Source: Labilibaculum manganireducens | GTDB lineage: Bacteria > Bacteroidota > Bacteroidia > Bacteroidales > Marinifilaceae | Length of the DNA stretch: 64,000 nucleotides | Reading direction: 5' to 3' | NCBI RefSeq assembly: GCF_002843385.1 | Contig: NZ_MVDE01000025.1 | Span: 1 to 64,000, forward strand | Shown here: one piece after another, positions 15,117 to 24,892 of the stretch | Layout: every line of letters begins with the position of its first letter | Numbering within the stretch: position 1 is the stretch's first letter | The notes under the pieces: model-generated | Databases searched by the model: none | What the model was told of the DNA's origin: nothing | What the model saw: only the letters and a program-made list of their open reading frames with translations | Position numbers and translations under genes: made by a program

Positions 15117-18100
15117 ATGCGAAACCTTAGACCAAAACAGCAGGGTCTTTACGACCCTCAGAACGAACATGACAATTGTGGGATTGGCTTTGTAGCCAAC
15201 ATTAAAGGAAAAAAATCTTTCGAGATTATTACCCGTGGACTGGAGGTGCTTTGTAATATGGAACACCGGGGCGCGCGTGGTGCTGATAATGTAAGTGGTG
15301 ATGGTGCCGGTATTTTAATGCAATTGCCTCACAGTTTCTACAAAAAAATTGGAATCAAGCTTCCTTTAGCAGGAAGATATGGTACCGGTTTAATTTTCTT
15401 ACCAAAAGACGAAACCGAAGAAAAGTTCTGTCTTGAAGTTCTTATTCAGATTCTGGAAGAAGAAGGATTGGAATTTCTTCAATTACGTGATGTCCCAACG
15501 GACACCAATGCAATTGGTGAAATTGCAAGACAATCGGAACCAGTGATCAAACAAATCTTTGTTGGTGGAAATTACGAACAGGATGAATTGGAACGACGAC
15601 TCTATTTAGCTAGAAAACAAGCTGAAAGTTATATTCGCGCAACTAAAATGAAGGAAAAGGAGATGTTTTACATTCCTAGTCTTTCGTCTAAAGTTTTGGT
15701 TTATAAGGGAATGTTTGCAAGCGACCAACTGGGGAAATACTATAGTGATCTTCAGGATTCCCGTATGGAAAGCGCTATTGCAATGGTTCACTCACGTTTT
15801 AGTACCAACACATTCCCTTCCTGGGATTTAGCTCAGCCATTTCGTATTGTAGCTCACAATGGTGAAATCAATACAATAAAAGGAAACCGTTTGTGGATGC
15901 AAGCCCGTGAATCTCTTTTAAAATCGGAGATGTTTGGTGATGACATCAAAAAACTATTCCCGGTTGTTGAACCAAACAAAAGTGATTCTGCCTCTTTTGA
16001 TAATGTGCTTGAATTTTTATTCTTAACTGGAAGAAGTCTGCCGCATGCCTTGAGTATGATGGTGCCGGAATCGTGGAATGAAAAAAATCCTATCCCCGAT
16101 AGTCTAAAAGCATTTTACGAATATCATTCCACTTTTATGGAGCCTTGGGATGGACCAGCTTCCTTGGTATTTTCTGATGGCCGTTATATTGGCGGCACAT
16201 TGGATAGAAATGGATTGCGCCCTTCCCGATATGTAATTACTCAGGATGACATGATTGTAATGGGTTCTGAAGTGGGTATTCAACAGTTTAAAGCCGAAGA
16301 AATTAAAGAAAAGGGTCGTCTAAGACCAGGTAAGCTATTGCTTGTTGATACTCAGTTAGGAATCATCATTCCTGACCAAGAGGTAAAATCACAACTGACT
16401 TATCGTAATCCTTATCAAAACTGGCTAAAAGAGAATCGTTTGGATTTAAAGGCTATTCCTGTTGAAAAAAGGGTTCCTTCAGATATTGGAGATCATTTTA
16501 ACATTTGCCAGAAGACTTTTAACTATTGCAAAGAAGATTTTGAAAGAGTTCTTCTGCCCATGGCAACGGGCGCACAAGAGCCTGTGGGATCAATGGGTAA
16601 CGATGCTCCGATACCAGTGTTGTCGCCAAAACCGCAATTGTTTTTCAATTACTTCCGTCAATTATTTGCCCAGGTAACCAATCCTCCAATTGATTCAATT
16701 CGGGAGAATCTGGTGATGGATCTGACCAATTATATAGGATCAGTTCAGAAAAATCTATTGGATGAAACAGCTCAGCATTGTAAGTTAATTCGATTCAAAA
16801 GTCCGTTAATTACTAATACTGATCTTGGCAAGATAAAGAAACTTAAGCATGAAGAGTTCAGACATCAATCCATTGATATACTGTTTAAAGCATCTCAAAA
16901 TGGTGCTGGCCTGGAAAGTGCTCTGGATTCTATTTGTCTGTTAGCCGAAAAAGCTGTTGATGAACAGAAAAATTACATTATTCTAACGGATCGGAATATG
17001 TCCGAATCAATGGCTCCAATTCCTGTTCTTTTAGCTGTAGCTGCGGTTCATCATCATCTTATAAAAAAGAGAAAGAGGATGCAGATTGGTCTCGTTGTGG
17101 AAACGGGTGAGGCTCGTGAAGTAAATCATATTGCCTTACTGATTGCATACGGGGCTAGTGTTATTAATCCATACATGAGTTATGCGGTTATTGACAAATT
17201 GGTGAAAGATGGAAGAACCAGTCTTGAATATAAAACGGCTCGTAAAAACTATATAAAAGCCGTTGATAAGGGATTGCTAAAGGTGATGTCTAAAATGGGA
17301 ATATCAACCATTGGCAGTTATCTTGGTGCCCAAATTTACGAGGCTTTAGGTGTAAGCAAGGATGTTATTGACAAATACTTCACAGGTACAATTTCCAGAA
17401 TTGAGGGAATTGGATTAAAAGAGATTTCAGAAGAAATTCTTTGTCATCACAAGAAAGCTTATTCAGAAGAGGATCCTTTCGATAATCAGGATTTGCTTAC
17501 GAATAATGGAAATATTCACTACAGAAAAAATGGTGAGCCTCATAGCTGGAACCCTGAAACAATAGGATTGCTGCAATGGGCAACCAGAACAAATGATTTC
17601 AAAAAATTTAAGGAATACAGCACAATTGTAAATAAGGAAACTGCTTCTCCCCATTTTTTAAGAGGTTTCTTTGATTATAAAAAGAATCCTATTGATATCA
17701 GTGAAGTAGAACCGGTTGAAAACATCATGAAAAGATTTTGTACTGGTGCCATGTCATATGGTTCCATTTCAAAAGAGGCTCATGAAGCTCTGGCTATTGC
17801 CATGAATAAAATTGGCGGCAGAAGTAATACCGGTGAAGGTGGAGAAAGCTCAAAACGCTTTTATTCAAGTGCAAGAAGTTCAATTAAACAAATTGCTTCA
17901 GGTCGATTTGGTGTAAATGCTGAATATCTTGTAAATGCTGATGAACTGCAAATTAAGGTAGCTCAAGGTGCAAAACCGGGAGAAGGAGGTCAATTGCCTG
18001 GATTTAAGGTTGATAACATCATAGCTAAGCTTAGAAATTCTACTCCGGGGATTACACTGATCTCTCCTCCTCCACATCATGACATTTATTCAATTGAAGA

Positions 18101-19637
18101 TTTAGCACAATTAATTTTCGATCTGAAAAATATAAATCCAACAGCTTGTGTAAGTGTGAAGTTGGTTTCAGAAAATGGTGTTGGAACTGTTGCTGCGGGT
18201 GTTGCCAAAGCAAACGCTGATCTTATTGTGATTGCTGGTTGCGAAGGCGGAACAGGCGCAAGTCCGTTGAGTTCAATTAAACATACAGGATTACCTGTTG
18301 AACTTGGATTAGCAGAGGCGCAGCAAACACTTGTAATGAACGACTTGCGTGGTCGTATCAAATTACAAACCGATGGACAATTAAAAACCGGAAGGGATAT
18401 TATTTCAATGGCCTTGCTTGGAGCTGAGGAGTTTGGATTTGCTACAAGTGCCTTGGTTGTGTTGGGTTGTGTAATGATGCGTAAATGTCACCTAAACACA
18501 TGTCCTGTTGGAATCGCAACTCAAAACAAGGAGCTTAGAGAAAAATTCCTTGGTCGTTCAGAATGGCTGATTAACTATTTTACTTTCTTAGGAGAAGAGT
18601 GTCGTGAATTGATGGCAGAACTAGGAATTCGAAAATTTGATGATTTGGTCGGTCGATCTGATTTACTGGAAAAACGTAAAAACATCGAAAATTGGAAAGC
18701 AAAAACAGTTAGTATAGACAACCTAATTCATCTTCCTAATACTGATGGACACACCATATGTGGTGCAAACGCTAAAATAAAATCCATTGGTGAGGTTCTT
18801 GATCATGAGCTGATTAAACAATCTGCGAAAGCGCTACATGATGGAGAAAAAGTTTGGATTGATCAGAAAATCAACAATACAGACAGAACCACAGGAGCTA
18901 TGCTTTCGGGTAAAGTTGCTTTACTAAAACCAAAAAGAGTTTTAGACGAGGATACAATTCATTGCATATTCAGAGGATCTGCAGGACAAAGTTTTGGAGC
19001 TTTTCTGGAACAGGGAATTACTTTCCGCTTGGTTGGTGACTCTAATGACTATTTTGGAAAGGGCTTATCGGGTGGAAAGCTGGTTGTTTATCCTTCGGAG
19101 AAAAGCAAATTTAAACCTGAAGAACAAATTATTATTGGAAATACTGCACTTTATGGTGCAACCAGCGGATCGGCATATATAAGAGGAATGGCGGGAGAAC
19201 GTTTTTGTGTTCGTAATTCCGGTGGAATAGCTGTTGTTGAAGGTGTTGGTGATCATGGTTGTGAATACATGACCGGAGGTAGAGTTGTAATTCTAGGTAA
19301 AACAGGCAGAAACTTTGCGGCTGGTATGAGTGGTGGAATTGCTTACGTTCTTAATATGGAAGGACGATTGGATTATTTCTGCAATAAAAGTCTTGTTTCT
19401 CTTGAACCGGTCGAAAATATGCAGGATATTCATGAGCTTCAGGGAATGATCCACGAGCATTTGTTATTAACACAGAGTAGTGTCGCTTCTAAAGTACTTA
19501 CTCATTGGGAAGAATATCTACCACATTTTGTGAAAGTTATTCCTTATGAGTATAAAAAAGTTCTTGAGGAGAAAAAACTGAAGAAGATTCACCGAAAGTT
19601 AAAAGCGGCTCAATCGCAAACAGAAGTTCACGAGTAA
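15117..19637 (+). CDS. gltB: Glutamate synthase large subunit
   Basis: It makes two glutamates from glutamine and 2-oxoglutarate. I choose the ATG at 15117 (1506 residues). The open frame could begin at a TTG two codons earlier. Residues 1-20 form a propeptide that would be cut to expose Cys21 (HDNCGIGFVA), the N-terminal nucleophile of the glutaminase domain. Next come the central domain, the FMN-binding synthase domain (GEGGESSKRF, and AGCEGGTGASPLSSIKHTG), a 3Fe-4S cysteine cluster (CVMMRKCHLNTCPVGIATQ) and a C-terminal beta-helix domain (GDHGCEYMTGGRVVILGKTG). The length is normal for the bacterial enzyme. It is followed by gltD after 80 bases. Confidence 0.97.
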   Translation: MRNLRPKQQGLYDPQNEHDNCGIGFVANIKGKKSFEIITRGLEVLCNMEHRGARGADNVSGDGAGILMQLPHSFYKKIGIKLPLAGRYGTGLIFLPKDETEEKFCLEVLIQILEEEGLEFLQLRDVPTDTNAIGEIARQSEPVIKQIFVGGNYEQDELERRLYLARKQAESYIRATKMKEKEMFYIPSLSSKVLVYKGMFASDQLGKYYSDLQDSRMESAIAMVHSRFSTNTFPSWDLAQPFRIVAHNGEINTIKGNRLWMQARESLLKSEMFGDDIKKLFPVVEPNKSDSASFDNVLEFLFLTGRSLPHALSMMVPESWNEKNPIPDSLKAFYEYHSTFMEPWDGPASLVFSDGRYIGGTLDRNGLRPSRYVITQDDMIVMGSEVGIQQFKAEEIKEKGRLRPGKLLLVDTQLGIIIPDQEVKSQLTYRNPYQNWLKENRLDLKAIPVEKRVPSDIGDHFNICQKTFNYCKEDFERVLLPMATGAQEPVGSMGNDAPIPVLSPKPQLFFNYFRQLFAQVTNPPIDSIRENLVMDLTNYIGSVQKNLLDETAQHCKLIRFKSPLITNTDLGKIKKLKHEEFRHQSIDILFKASQNGAGLESALDSICLLAEKAVDEQKNYIILTDRNMSESMAPIPVLLAVAAVHHHLIKKRKRMQIGLVVETGEAREVNHIALLIAYGASVINPYMSYAVIDKLVKDGRTSLEYKTARKNYIKAVDKGLLKVMSKMGISTIGSYLGAQIYEALGVSKDVIDKYFTGTISRIEGIGLKEISEEILCHHKKAYSEEDPFDNQDLLTNNGNIHYRKNGEPHSWNPETIGLLQWATRTNDFKKFKEYSTIVNKETASPHFLRGFFDYKKNPIDISEVEPVENIMKRFCTGAMSYGSISKEAHEALAIAMNKIGGRSNTGEGGESSKRFYSSARSSIKQIASGRFGVNAEYLVNADELQIKVAQGAKPGEGGQLPGFKVDNIIAKLRNSTPGITLISPPPHHDIYSIEDLAQLIFDLKNINPTACVSVKLVSENGVGTVAAGVAKANADLIVIAGCEGGTGASPLSSIKHTGLPVELGLAEAQQTLVMNDLRGRIKLQTDGQLKTGRDIISMALLGAEEFGFATSALVVLGCVMMRKCHLNTCPVGIATQNKELREKFLGRSEWLINYFTFLGEECRELMAELGIRKFDDLVGRSDLLEKRKNIENWKAKTVSIDNLIHLPNTDGHTICGANAKIKSIGEVLDHELIKQSAKALHDGEKVWIDQKINNTDRTTGAMLSGKVALLKPKRVLDEDTIHCIFRGSAGQSFGAFLEQGITFRLVGDSNDYFGKGLSGGKLVVYPSEKSKFKPEEQIIIGNTALYGATSGSAYIRGMAGERFCVRNSGGIAVVEGVGDHGCEYMTGGRVVILGKTGRNFAAGMSGGIAYVLNMEGRLDYFCNKSLVSLEPVENMQDIHELQGMIHEHLLLTQSSVASKVLTHWEEYLPHFVKVIPYEYKKVLEEKKLKKIHRKLKAAQSQTEVHE

Positions 19638-19717
19638 TTAAATTTTATGGAAAGGTGAAAACAGGATTCGATCCTTTCCTTTAATTACTGCACTATTCAT
19701 TAACAAACAGAACGATT

Positions 19718-21139
19718 ATGGGAAATCCGAAAGGTTTTTTAGAAATAAAAAGAAAAGAAGCCGGCTACCGTCCGGTAAGAGATAGAATTGGGGATTTTGG
19801 AGAGGTTGAACAAACATTGAATCTTGATGACAGAATAGATCAAGCAGCCAGATGTATGGATTGCGGTGTTCCTTTCTGTCACTGGGCCTGTCCTACAGCC
19901 AGCAAAATTCCCGAATGGCAGGATGCTGTTTACAGAGAAAATTGGGAGGAAGCAAGCCAAATTTTACATTCAACGAACAGCTTTCCCGAATTTACAGGAA
20001 GAATTTGTCCGGCTCCATGCGAGAAATCTTGCGTGCTGGCGTTGCAGAAATCGCCTGTAACTATACGCGAAAATGAGGCCGCTGTTATCGAAAAAGCTTT
20101 TGAGTACGGCTATATCAAGGCCCGGCCTCCTAAAAAGCGTACAGGTAAAAGAATAGCTGTAATTGGGTCAGGACCAGCAGGATTATCTGTTGCAGATCTG
20201 CTAAACAGAGCTGGTCATAATGTGACTGTATTTGAAAAAGATGATGCGATTGGTGGATTGCTTCGTTACGGAATACCTGATTTTAAATTGGATAAAGGCG
20301 TTATTGATCGACGTTTGGAACTTTTTGTTGAAGAAGGTATCGAATTTAAAACCAATCAGGATGTAGGTGGAAATGTTTCATTTACTGAATTGGAAGCGGA
20401 ATATGATGCCATTTGCCTGGCAATTGGTGCAATGAAACCCCGCGATTTGCCAATTAAAGGCCGTGAACTGGAAGGTGTACATTTCGCTATGGATTTTCTT
20501 AAGCAACAAAATAAACTGATACGTGGCGACGAATTCACCAAGCAGGAAAGAATATCCGCTAAAGGTAAAAACGTTGTTGTTATTGGAGGTGGCGATACTG
20601 GTTCCGATTGTGTTGGGACTTCAATTCGTCAAAAGGCAAAATCTGTTTTGCAGATAGAATTGCTGCCAAAACCACCTGAAGAAAGAAAAGAGACCAATCC
20701 TTGGCCTTACTGGCCGGAAACTTTAAGAACTTCCAGTTCTCACCTTGAGGGTTGTGAGAGAAGATGGTCTCTTAGTTCTAAAGAGATTTTAGGTGAAGAT
20801 GGCAGCGTGAAAAAACTTACTATCACACAAATTGAATGGACTAAGGATGAAAAGGGCCAATTCAAAATGAATGAAGTTCCAGGAACTGAAGAAACCATTG
20901 ATGCTGATTTAATATTATTAGCCATGGGATTTGTTCATCCTGTGCATGAGGGATTAGTTAATGAATTAGGACTTGAATTGGATGGCAGAGGAAATATTAA
21001 AACTGATGCGAAAGGTCAAACTTCAAATTCGAAAATCTTCTGCTCAGGCGATGCAACATCCGGTGCAAGCCTGGTTGTTCGTGCATTGGATCATGGACGC
21101 AAAACAGCTCACGCAATTCACAAATACTTAGGAGCTTAA
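19718..21139 (+). CDS. gltD: Glutamate synthase small subunit
   Basis: It has 473 residues. It passes electrons from NAD(P)H to GltB. The N-terminal domain carries the two 4Fe-4S cysteine sets (CMDCGVPFCHWACPT and GRICPAPCEKSC). The first FAD/NAD Rossmann motif is IAVIGSGPAGLSVADLLNRAG near residue 145 and the second is NVVVIGGGDTGSDCVGTS near 288. FCSGDATSGASLVVRALDHGR is the C-terminal FAD motif. It follows gltB in the same operon, and a terminator follows it. Confidence 0.96.
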   Translation: MGNPKGFLEIKRKEAGYRPVRDRIGDFGEVEQTLNLDDRIDQAARCMDCGVPFCHWACPTASKIPEWQDAVYRENWEEASQILHSTNSFPEFTGRICPAPCEKSCVLALQKSPVTIRENEAAVIEKAFEYGYIKARPPKKRTGKRIAVIGSGPAGLSVADLLNRAGHNVTVFEKDDAIGGLLRYGIPDFKLDKGVIDRRLELFVEEGIEFKTNQDVGGNVSFTELEAEYDAICLAIGAMKPRDLPIKGRELEGVHFAMDFLKQQNKLIRGDEFTKQERISAKGKNVVVIGGGDTGSDCVGTSIRQKAKSVLQIELLPKPPEERKETNPWPYWPETLRTSSSHLEGCERRWSLSSKEILGEDGSVKKLTITQIEWTKDEKGQFKMNEVPGTEETIDADLILLAMGFVHPVHEGLVNELGLELDGRGNIKTDAKGQTSNSKIFCSGDATSGASLVVRALDHGRKTAHAIHKYLGA

Positions 21140-21182
21140 AAAATGCAATAAGTTACACTAAACATAGGCAGTTAAGTGGTTA

Positions 21183-21226
21183 GAACCGATAGTTTAATCT
21201 CGACAAAGATAGCTGTCGGTTCTTTG
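21183..21226 (+). terminator. Terminator of gltBD
   Basis: GAACCGATAG and CTGTCGGTTC form a 10-pair stem with one G-U, followed by TTTGTATAT. It lies 44 bases after the gltD stop. Confidence 0.75.
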
Positions 21227-21239
21227 TATATAAACAAAT

Positions 21240-21266
21240 AAGGAATGCTCAAAATGAACATTCCTT
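21240..21266. terminator. Second hairpin between gltD and the curlin gene
   Basis: AAGGAATG and CATTCCTT form a perfect 8-pair stem with an 11-base loop. On the minus strand it is followed by ATTTGTTT. It may serve as a back-up terminator for either of the convergent transcripts. Confidence 0.5.
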
Positions 21267-21397
21267 ATCTTGCTCTTAATAAAATCCAATTCACTTCCGC
21301 AATTTACAACCACACAAATTACGAATACTTTCCAGATTTTATCATTATTAAAGTTGACTCAACCTTTAAAACAAAATCAACTTAAAATTTTTAGAAG

Positions 21398-21427
21398 TAG
21401 CTGTCTTTAGAAATATAAAGACAGCTA
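21398..21427 (-). terminator. Terminator of the curlin-repeat gene
   Basis: TAGCTGTCTTTA and TAAAGACAGCTA form a perfect 12-pair stem with a 6-base loop. It lies 11 bases past the stop of the curlin-repeat gene, read on the minus strand. Confidence 0.75.
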
Positions 21428-21438
21428 AAATATTTTAA

Positions 21439-22881
21439 TTATGGATTTAAACTGGAATTAGTTTGATCTACTGTTGCACTATTTCCAATACCATACTGCA
21501 TTACTACACTTGAATGTCCATAACCTGACTGATATACATCAGCAGTATTGCCTGATCCATCCTGCGCAATTCCAGAATAATTGTAATCTCCAACCTGAGT
21601 AACTATTGCAAAATTATTGTCTCCGTTGTATTGAAGAACAACAGATTCGCTTAATTCACCATCCTGGAAAACATCAGCAACAGAATTTGTTACATTTTCT
21701 TGTAGGATACCTGAATAGTTACCATAACCATATTGCTCTATTATTGCAAGGTTTCCACCGCCACCAAACTGATAAGTTTCGGTATAATTCATTGTTCCAT
21801 CCTGTAATACTGAAATAGTGTTGTTCTCACCACCAACTTGTTCTGTATAAGAAAAGTTATCATCACCAATCTGGTAAACTTCTGCCAAATTTCCTTCGCC
21901 GCGAATTTGTTTCATCATTACAGTATTTCCATCGCCTGCCTGCTCTGCGTATGCTTCGTTATCAAAACCTTTTCTTTGAATAGCTGTGGCTTTATTGAAA
22001 TCACCATTTTGAACCAAACCGGCCCAATTAGATTCTCCCTTAATTTGTTTAATAGAAGCATCATTAGCATAACCAATCTGCGCGATACCTGCATAGTTAT
22101 CCTCTCCTTTTACCTGTGTAATTTTACCGTAGTTCCAGTCTCCTAACTGACCAACATAAGCACGATTCATAACACCGCCATACTGATTTACTATTGCAGT
22201 ATTACTATTCTCATATTGTTCAACTTCGATAGAATTGCCTTCGCCACCCATTTGAGTTGTAAATGCCCAATTATCTTCACCTTCTTGTGTAACGTAAGAA
22301 GAATTACCTATTCCATTAGCCTGATATACATCGGCTAAATTAAAGGATCCTGTTTGAATAACACCAGCCCAATTACTCTCATTACCGTATTGTCTTATTC
22401 TAGCTTGATTTGCAAAACCATCTTGAATAATTCCGGCAAAATCAAGAGAACCATTTGCCTGATCAACTTTAGCCCAATTAGAATCTCCAAATTGGTTTAT
22501 TAAAGCCTCTGACCATAAATTGTTCACTTGCTCAACATACGAGATGTTAAAATTACCATCTTGAAGTACATTTGCAATATCCCACACACTACTTTGATAT
22601 ACAGAGGAGAAATTCAAGAATCCGTATTGCTCAACGTAAGCTTCTACCCAAACACTATTAATCTGATTAATAAAAGAAGAATTTAAATCGCCTAACTGAG
22701 TAGCTGAAGCAATATTTAATTCTCCGGATTGATTTATTTGACTGTAATTCCAAACACCTACCTGATCAACTGTTGCTTCTTGATCTGTTCCAAATTGTTG
22801 TATTTCAGAAACATTTTGTTGAGCAAAAGATGCTGCTGCAGTAAAAACTACAGCGACCATAATTAACATTACTTTCTTCAT
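21439..22881 (-). CDS. Secreted curlin-repeat (functional-amyloid-like) protein
   Basis: It has 480 residues. Residues 1-20 are a signal peptide (MKKVMLIMVAVVFTAAASFA). The rest is about 20 copies of a 21-23 residue repeat with spaced Gln, Gly, Asn and Gln, such as QIGYANDASIKQ or QTGSFNLADVYQ, like the curlin repeats of CsgA and CsgB. Curlin strands stack into a beta-solenoid that polymerises as extracellular amyloid in biofilms. The protein is much longer than CsgA (about 150 residues) and is rich in Trp, Tyr and acidic residues. No csgE, csgF or csgG homologue is in the window, so any secretion genes must be elsewhere. It is transcribed alone with its own terminator. Export by another route is possible. 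Confidence 0.85.
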   Translation of the reverse strand: MKKVMLIMVAVVFTAAASFAQQNVSEIQQFGTDQEATVDQVGVWNYSQINQSGELNIASATQLGDLNSSFINQINSVWVEAYVEQYGFLNFSSVYQSSVWDIANVLQDGNFNISYVEQVNNLWSEALINQFGDSNWAKVDQANGSLDFAGIIQDGFANQARIRQYGNESNWAGVIQTGSFNLADVYQANGIGNSSYVTQEGEDNWAFTTQMGGEGNSIEVEQYENSNTAIVNQYGGVMNRAYVGQLGDWNYGKITQVKGEDNYAGIAQIGYANDASIKQIKGESNWAGLVQNGDFNKATAIQRKGFDNEAYAEQAGDGNTVMMKQIRGEGNLAEVYQIGDDNFSYTEQVGGENNTISVLQDGTMNYTETYQFGGGGNLAIIEQYGYGNYSGILQENVTNSVADVFQDGELSESVVLQYNGDNNFAIVTQVGDYNYSGIAQDGSGNTADVYQSGYGHSSVVMQYGIGNSATVDQTNSSLNP

Positions 22882-23673
22882 TGTTGAATTTTTTAAGGTT
22901 TAAATGAATATTTCGATGAAGTTATCTATTGAATAAATATGGTTGTGGTTTGAAAATATCCAAAACTTCATCAGGTTTATATAGTTTATCTTTTAATCAA
23001 TTAACACAAAAAATAAATAATTCGTTCTTGCTTCCAATTACACACATTCCAATTAATAGATGGTATTTTTGCTCCTAATAAGTTTTTTACTGACATGGTG
23101 GAAATACGATAAATAGCAGTTGCTAAAGAAAAAATTGAAGAACACGCTGTTTTATCTCTTTGAATTAGAGATGGCATTATATGATATAAATGAATACCAC
23201 AATTGACAAGGAATAATATCAAAAAATTATGTACGTGATTCACAGTCTAATTTTAAGGTTAATTAAAAATTGTTAAATAGAAACAGGGGCTTCTTACTGG
23301 TATTGGGACAAATCAAAATTTTAAAATCATAAAATCATAATTACATACCTATCTCCTCTCCCTAATCAACAAAATAAATTTACTGAAGTCATATTACATG
23401 AACTAAGACTTTTACATGAAACACCATAAAATAACCACAAAAACAACATTAATGAAGATTAAAATATAAAAGGCACTATAATTAGTTTATTATTGTTAAT
23501 TTTAATTAAACAAATAATTACAATTTTAGATATTCATCATAAGCGGAAAATAAAATTCACTAAAACAATTAGTCTGTTTTGGAAAGTAATAAAACTTCTG
23601 TACCTATTATAAAAGGGATAATTTTATTAGTAAATTTGCACCTAAGCAATAACTTTAAATTTTAGTAAAATAC
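22882..23673. other. Long AT-rich intergenic region with divergent promoters
   Basis: About 790 bases between the divergent curlin gene and the DUF6155-type gene. An 80-codon minus-strand frame at 23001-23243 has an unlikely composition and I do not call it. TAAATTTG at 23631-23638 fits a -7 element for the gene at 23674. Otherwise nothing is recognised. A large upstream region is compatible with a regulated biofilm gene. Confidence 0.45.
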
Positions 23674-24177
23674 ATGAGTAAAAAAGACTTAAAAGAATAC
23701 CTGCAGCAACTGAACAAAAAGCAGCTTCAGGAACAAATTACCGATCTTTATACCAGATTTAAAGATGTAAAGGAGTTTTACGATTTCGCATTTAATCCTC
23801 AGGAGAATAAATTGCTGGAAGAATGTAAATTCAAAATTTCGAAAGAATACTTTCCTTTATCTGGCCGTAAAGCGAAAATGAGACGTTCTGTAGCCCAAAA
23901 ATTCATTCGCCACTTTAAAAAGCTTGGTGTGGAACCAAACTTGATTGCAGATGTAATGCTTTATCAGATTGAAATAGCAATCACATACACTTCTGAAAAA
24001 TACATTAAACAGGAAGCCTTTTATAAAAGCATGCTTAAATCATTTGCCGAAGCGGTTACATATATCAATGAAAATGCGGTTAGAAATGATTTTAACGAGC
24101 GGCTAATTCGAATAGCAGATGATGTGACAGAGCAAAATTGGATTGGTTGGCGGGGATTCGAAAAACTTATAAAATGA
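23674..24177 (+). CDS. DUF6155-type small helical protein
   Basis: It has 167 residues, is mostly helical and highly charged, with no signal peptide or membrane segment. It begins MSKKDLKEYLQQLNKKQLQE, and VKEFYDFAFNPQENKLLEE and KFKISKEYFP follow. This pattern matches what I recall of DUF6155, a family of unknown function in Bacteroidota and Firmicutes. It ends with NWIGWRGFEKLIK. It is a single gene with its own probable promoter. No enzymatic motif is visible. Confidence 0.7.
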   Translation: MSKKDLKEYLQQLNKKQLQEQITDLYTRFKDVKEFYDFAFNPQENKLLEECKFKISKEYFPLSGRKAKMRRSVAQKFIRHFKKLGVEPNLIADVMLYQIEIAITYTSEKYIKQEAFYKSMLKSFAEAVTYINENAVRNDFNERLIRIADDVTEQNWIGWRGFEKLIK

Positions 24178-24254
24178 TCTGTTTTAATTTTAAAGAAATA
24201 GCTTACCTACTCTATTAAGGATTTTCGGCAACCTCCTTTCGTTAGAATTTCTGA

Positions 24255-24538
24255 TTAGACGTTCATGCCAATTATGGCTGCTATGCTTGCCGCAACTACA
24301 AGTAATACAACAATGCCAATTAAGCTAATAACTAAACCTGCAATGGCCAATCCTTTACCAACTCCAACTTTATTAGCTTTACTTAATCGAGAGCACTAAA
24401 AATAAGCCCTAACAGCCAAGTAACCCATCCAACAAAAGGAATCCAACCAAAAAGTACGGTAATAAGAGCCAAAACGAAACCAGCAGTTGCCATTCCGTTG
24501 CTTTTCTTCTCGACTATTTGAATAACTTGTTCACTCAT
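24255..24538 (-). pseudogene. DUF4190-type membrane protein broken by a one-base deletion
   Basis: On the minus strand the ATG at 24538 opens a frame giving MSEQVIQIVEKKSNG, then a membrane segment (MATAGFVLALITVLFGWIPF), then GLIFSALD and a stop at 24383-24385. From the same place the next frame continues LSKANKVGVGKGLAIAG, then a second membrane segment ending AAIIGMNV and TAA at 24255. Together they make one DUF4190-like protein of about 94 residues with the usual G-LSKANK linker. One missing G in what should be CTCGGATTAAG would explain it. The total length of 284 bases is one short of a whole number of codons. It could be a real pseudogene, a sequencing error or (less likely) a frameshift site. 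Confidence 0.8.
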
Positions 24539-24892
24539 TATTATTTTGTTTTTTTTACTACCTACTTCTATTTTAAGGTTAATTCGGCTTATTCCACCTT
24601 TAGTTTTATTATTGAAGCAATAATAATTGCACTCATATAATTATTACATAATAAAAGTAGTATTTCATATGATTATAATTTTAAGGTTTTGTCATATAGC
24701 CTGTCCCGAACTTGTTTCGGGAGAACTTACCATGCTTGGAATAATCATCCCCCTGTGTGTCAAAATCGCTTTGGCATGGACGTTTCATATTGATTAATTA
24801 AAACAATATGGTAATAATAATTATTATTACCGATATTATTTGAATAAAGTGGCTGTGCACTAGGTAATTCTTTACTTGCAACCATGAAAAGG
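24539..24892. other. Intergenic region with repeat hairpin and palindrome
   Basis: No gene is seen. It holds TCCCGAA-CTTGT-TTCGGGA at 24704-24722, a hairpin of a kind I know as a common intergenic repeat in Bacteroidota. It also holds a perfect 22-bp AT-rich palindrome at 24810-24831, made of GGTAATAATAA and its mirror. Confidence 0.5.

Noticed and set aside
21439-22881. Regular DNA repeats that could suggest a CRISPR or minisatellite
   Set aside because: The periodicity is that of a 21-23 residue protein repeat in an open frame with a signal peptide. There are no identical direct repeats with unique spacers.
23001-23243. An 80-codon minus-strand frame upstream of the curlin gene
   Set aside because: Unlikely composition with many Cys and Trp, no recognisable family, AT-rich region without other signs of coding.
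24255-24538. Programmed frameshift in the DUF4190-type gene
   Set aside because: No slippery heptamer is seen at the shift point, and a single deleted G explains the break more simply.
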